Part shown: piece after piece, positions 63,606 to 64,000 of the stretch | Layout: each line of letters starts with the position of its first letter | Position numbering within the stretch: position 1 is the stretch's first letter | DNA from: Sialis fuliginosa | Lineage: Eukaryota; Arthropoda; Insecta; Megaloptera; Sialidae | Length of the DNA: 64,000 nucleotides | Direction of reading: 5' to 3' | Assembly (NCBI GenBank): GCA_961205875.1 | Contig: OY540812.1 | Location: forward strand, 310,001-374,000 | Notes under the pieces: model-generated | Told to the model about the DNA's origin: nothing | The model's input: only the letters and a program-made list of their open reading frames with translations | Database searches by the model: none | Program-made: the position numbers and the translations under genes

Positions 63606-64000
63606 TTATTAAAACGCAACATCTGTCTAACTGCTGATCGGATTTTGATGCGGTTTTCTTTGATATATAAACATGTTATTAGCTAGGTTTTAGTCATAAA
63701 TTGATTCTTTAAATGTAACAAAATTTCACACAAGCAATAAAAAATAAAATCATAGCTCAAAAATGACTCATCGGATTTTGATGCGGTTTTCTTTGACATA
63801 TATACACGTTATTAGCCAAGTTTTAGTCATAGTTTGATTCAAATCGGTCCAGCAGTTCTCAAGTTATAACAAAATTTCTGACGACAAGCAATAAATAATA
63901 AAATCATAACTCAAAAACTGCTGATCGGATTTTGATGCGGTTTTCTTTGACATATAGACACGATATTAACCAGAGTTTAGGCATAAATTGATTCAAATCG
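63606..64000 (+). repeat. Tandem repeat of about 150 bp running off the window
   Basis: CTGATCGGATTTTGATGCGG (63,632 and 63,922; CTCATCGGA form at 63,767) is followed each time by TTTTCTTTGA.ATAT, a GTTATTAGC.A.GTTTTAGTCA-like phrase and ATTGATTC. Two units plus a partial third are visible and the array continues past the end. The phrase ATCGGTCCAGCAGTTCTCAA marks it as part of a dispersed element type. Confidence 0.8.

Overview
The window looks like intergenic DNA from an animal nuclear genome, most likely an insect. A moth or butterfly is my best guess, because several dispersed repeats (tails such as CTACGGAACCC, and TGAACCGATCTTGATGAAAT followed by runs of GTCTGTCTGTC) resemble sequences common there; this is inference from memory. 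It is strongly AT-rich. I see no complete protein-coding gene, rRNA, tRNA or CRISPR array. Almost all open frames are under 110 codons and most lie inside repeats or palindromes. The only protein sequence I recognise is the C-terminal tail of a decayed non-LTR retrotransposon reverse transcriptase near 56.8-57.0 kb.

Layout. 1-25 kb and 34-64 kb are a mosaic of nested transposable elements. The main families, named here for reference, are: F1, about 450-520 bp, with inverted ends around the palindrome ACTGGCACCAGT and about 20 copies or fragments; F2, about 300 bp, with ends around GCTAGCTTGCAAGCACT; F3, a foldback of about 740 bp starting CTACGTCTTATTTTC; FC, a family of about 580 bp that carries CAGACAGA runs; several TA..CAGGGTG elements, some of them long palindromes; Helitron-like elements ending in a GC hairpin plus GCTAG|T; a GGGGGCAGAC element; and G-rich elements ending CAGTGGCGTAG. 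Nesting shows an order: a CAGGGTG palindrome lies inside an F1 copy at 57.9-58.7 kb, an F2 copy inside F1 at 34.3-35.0 kb, and a hammerhead-like repeat inside F1 at 46.2-46.4 kb.

25,107-33,874 is one tandem satellite of about 49 monomers. The basic unit is 161 bp. A long form of 194 bp has an internal 33-bp duplication. Rare variants recur at 710 bp and 549 bp, so multi-monomer blocks were duplicated recently. Diverged relatives of the monomer sit as dispersed sequence at 15.1-15.3, 53.8-54.0 and 55.0-55.3 kb, which suggests the satellite grew out of a mobile repeat.

The most interesting signal is a set of short elements (families HH-A, HH-B, HH-C) that differ in sequence but share a plan: a hammerhead-ribozyme-like core (CTGANGA, a short stem, GAAAC, a self-complementary stem III, then a UH cleavage position), an inverted-repeat context and, in four cases, flanking direct repeats of 12-13 bp that look like target-site duplications. 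All three families carry one extra base between CTGANGA and stem II. This fits small non-autonomous relatives of Penelope-like retroelements, which are known to carry hammerhead motifs. Possible host signals are few and weak: two exon-like stretches (8.9-9.2 kb and 35.13-35.19 kb) and two GC-rich islands (57.5-57.7 and 60.5-60.8 kb).
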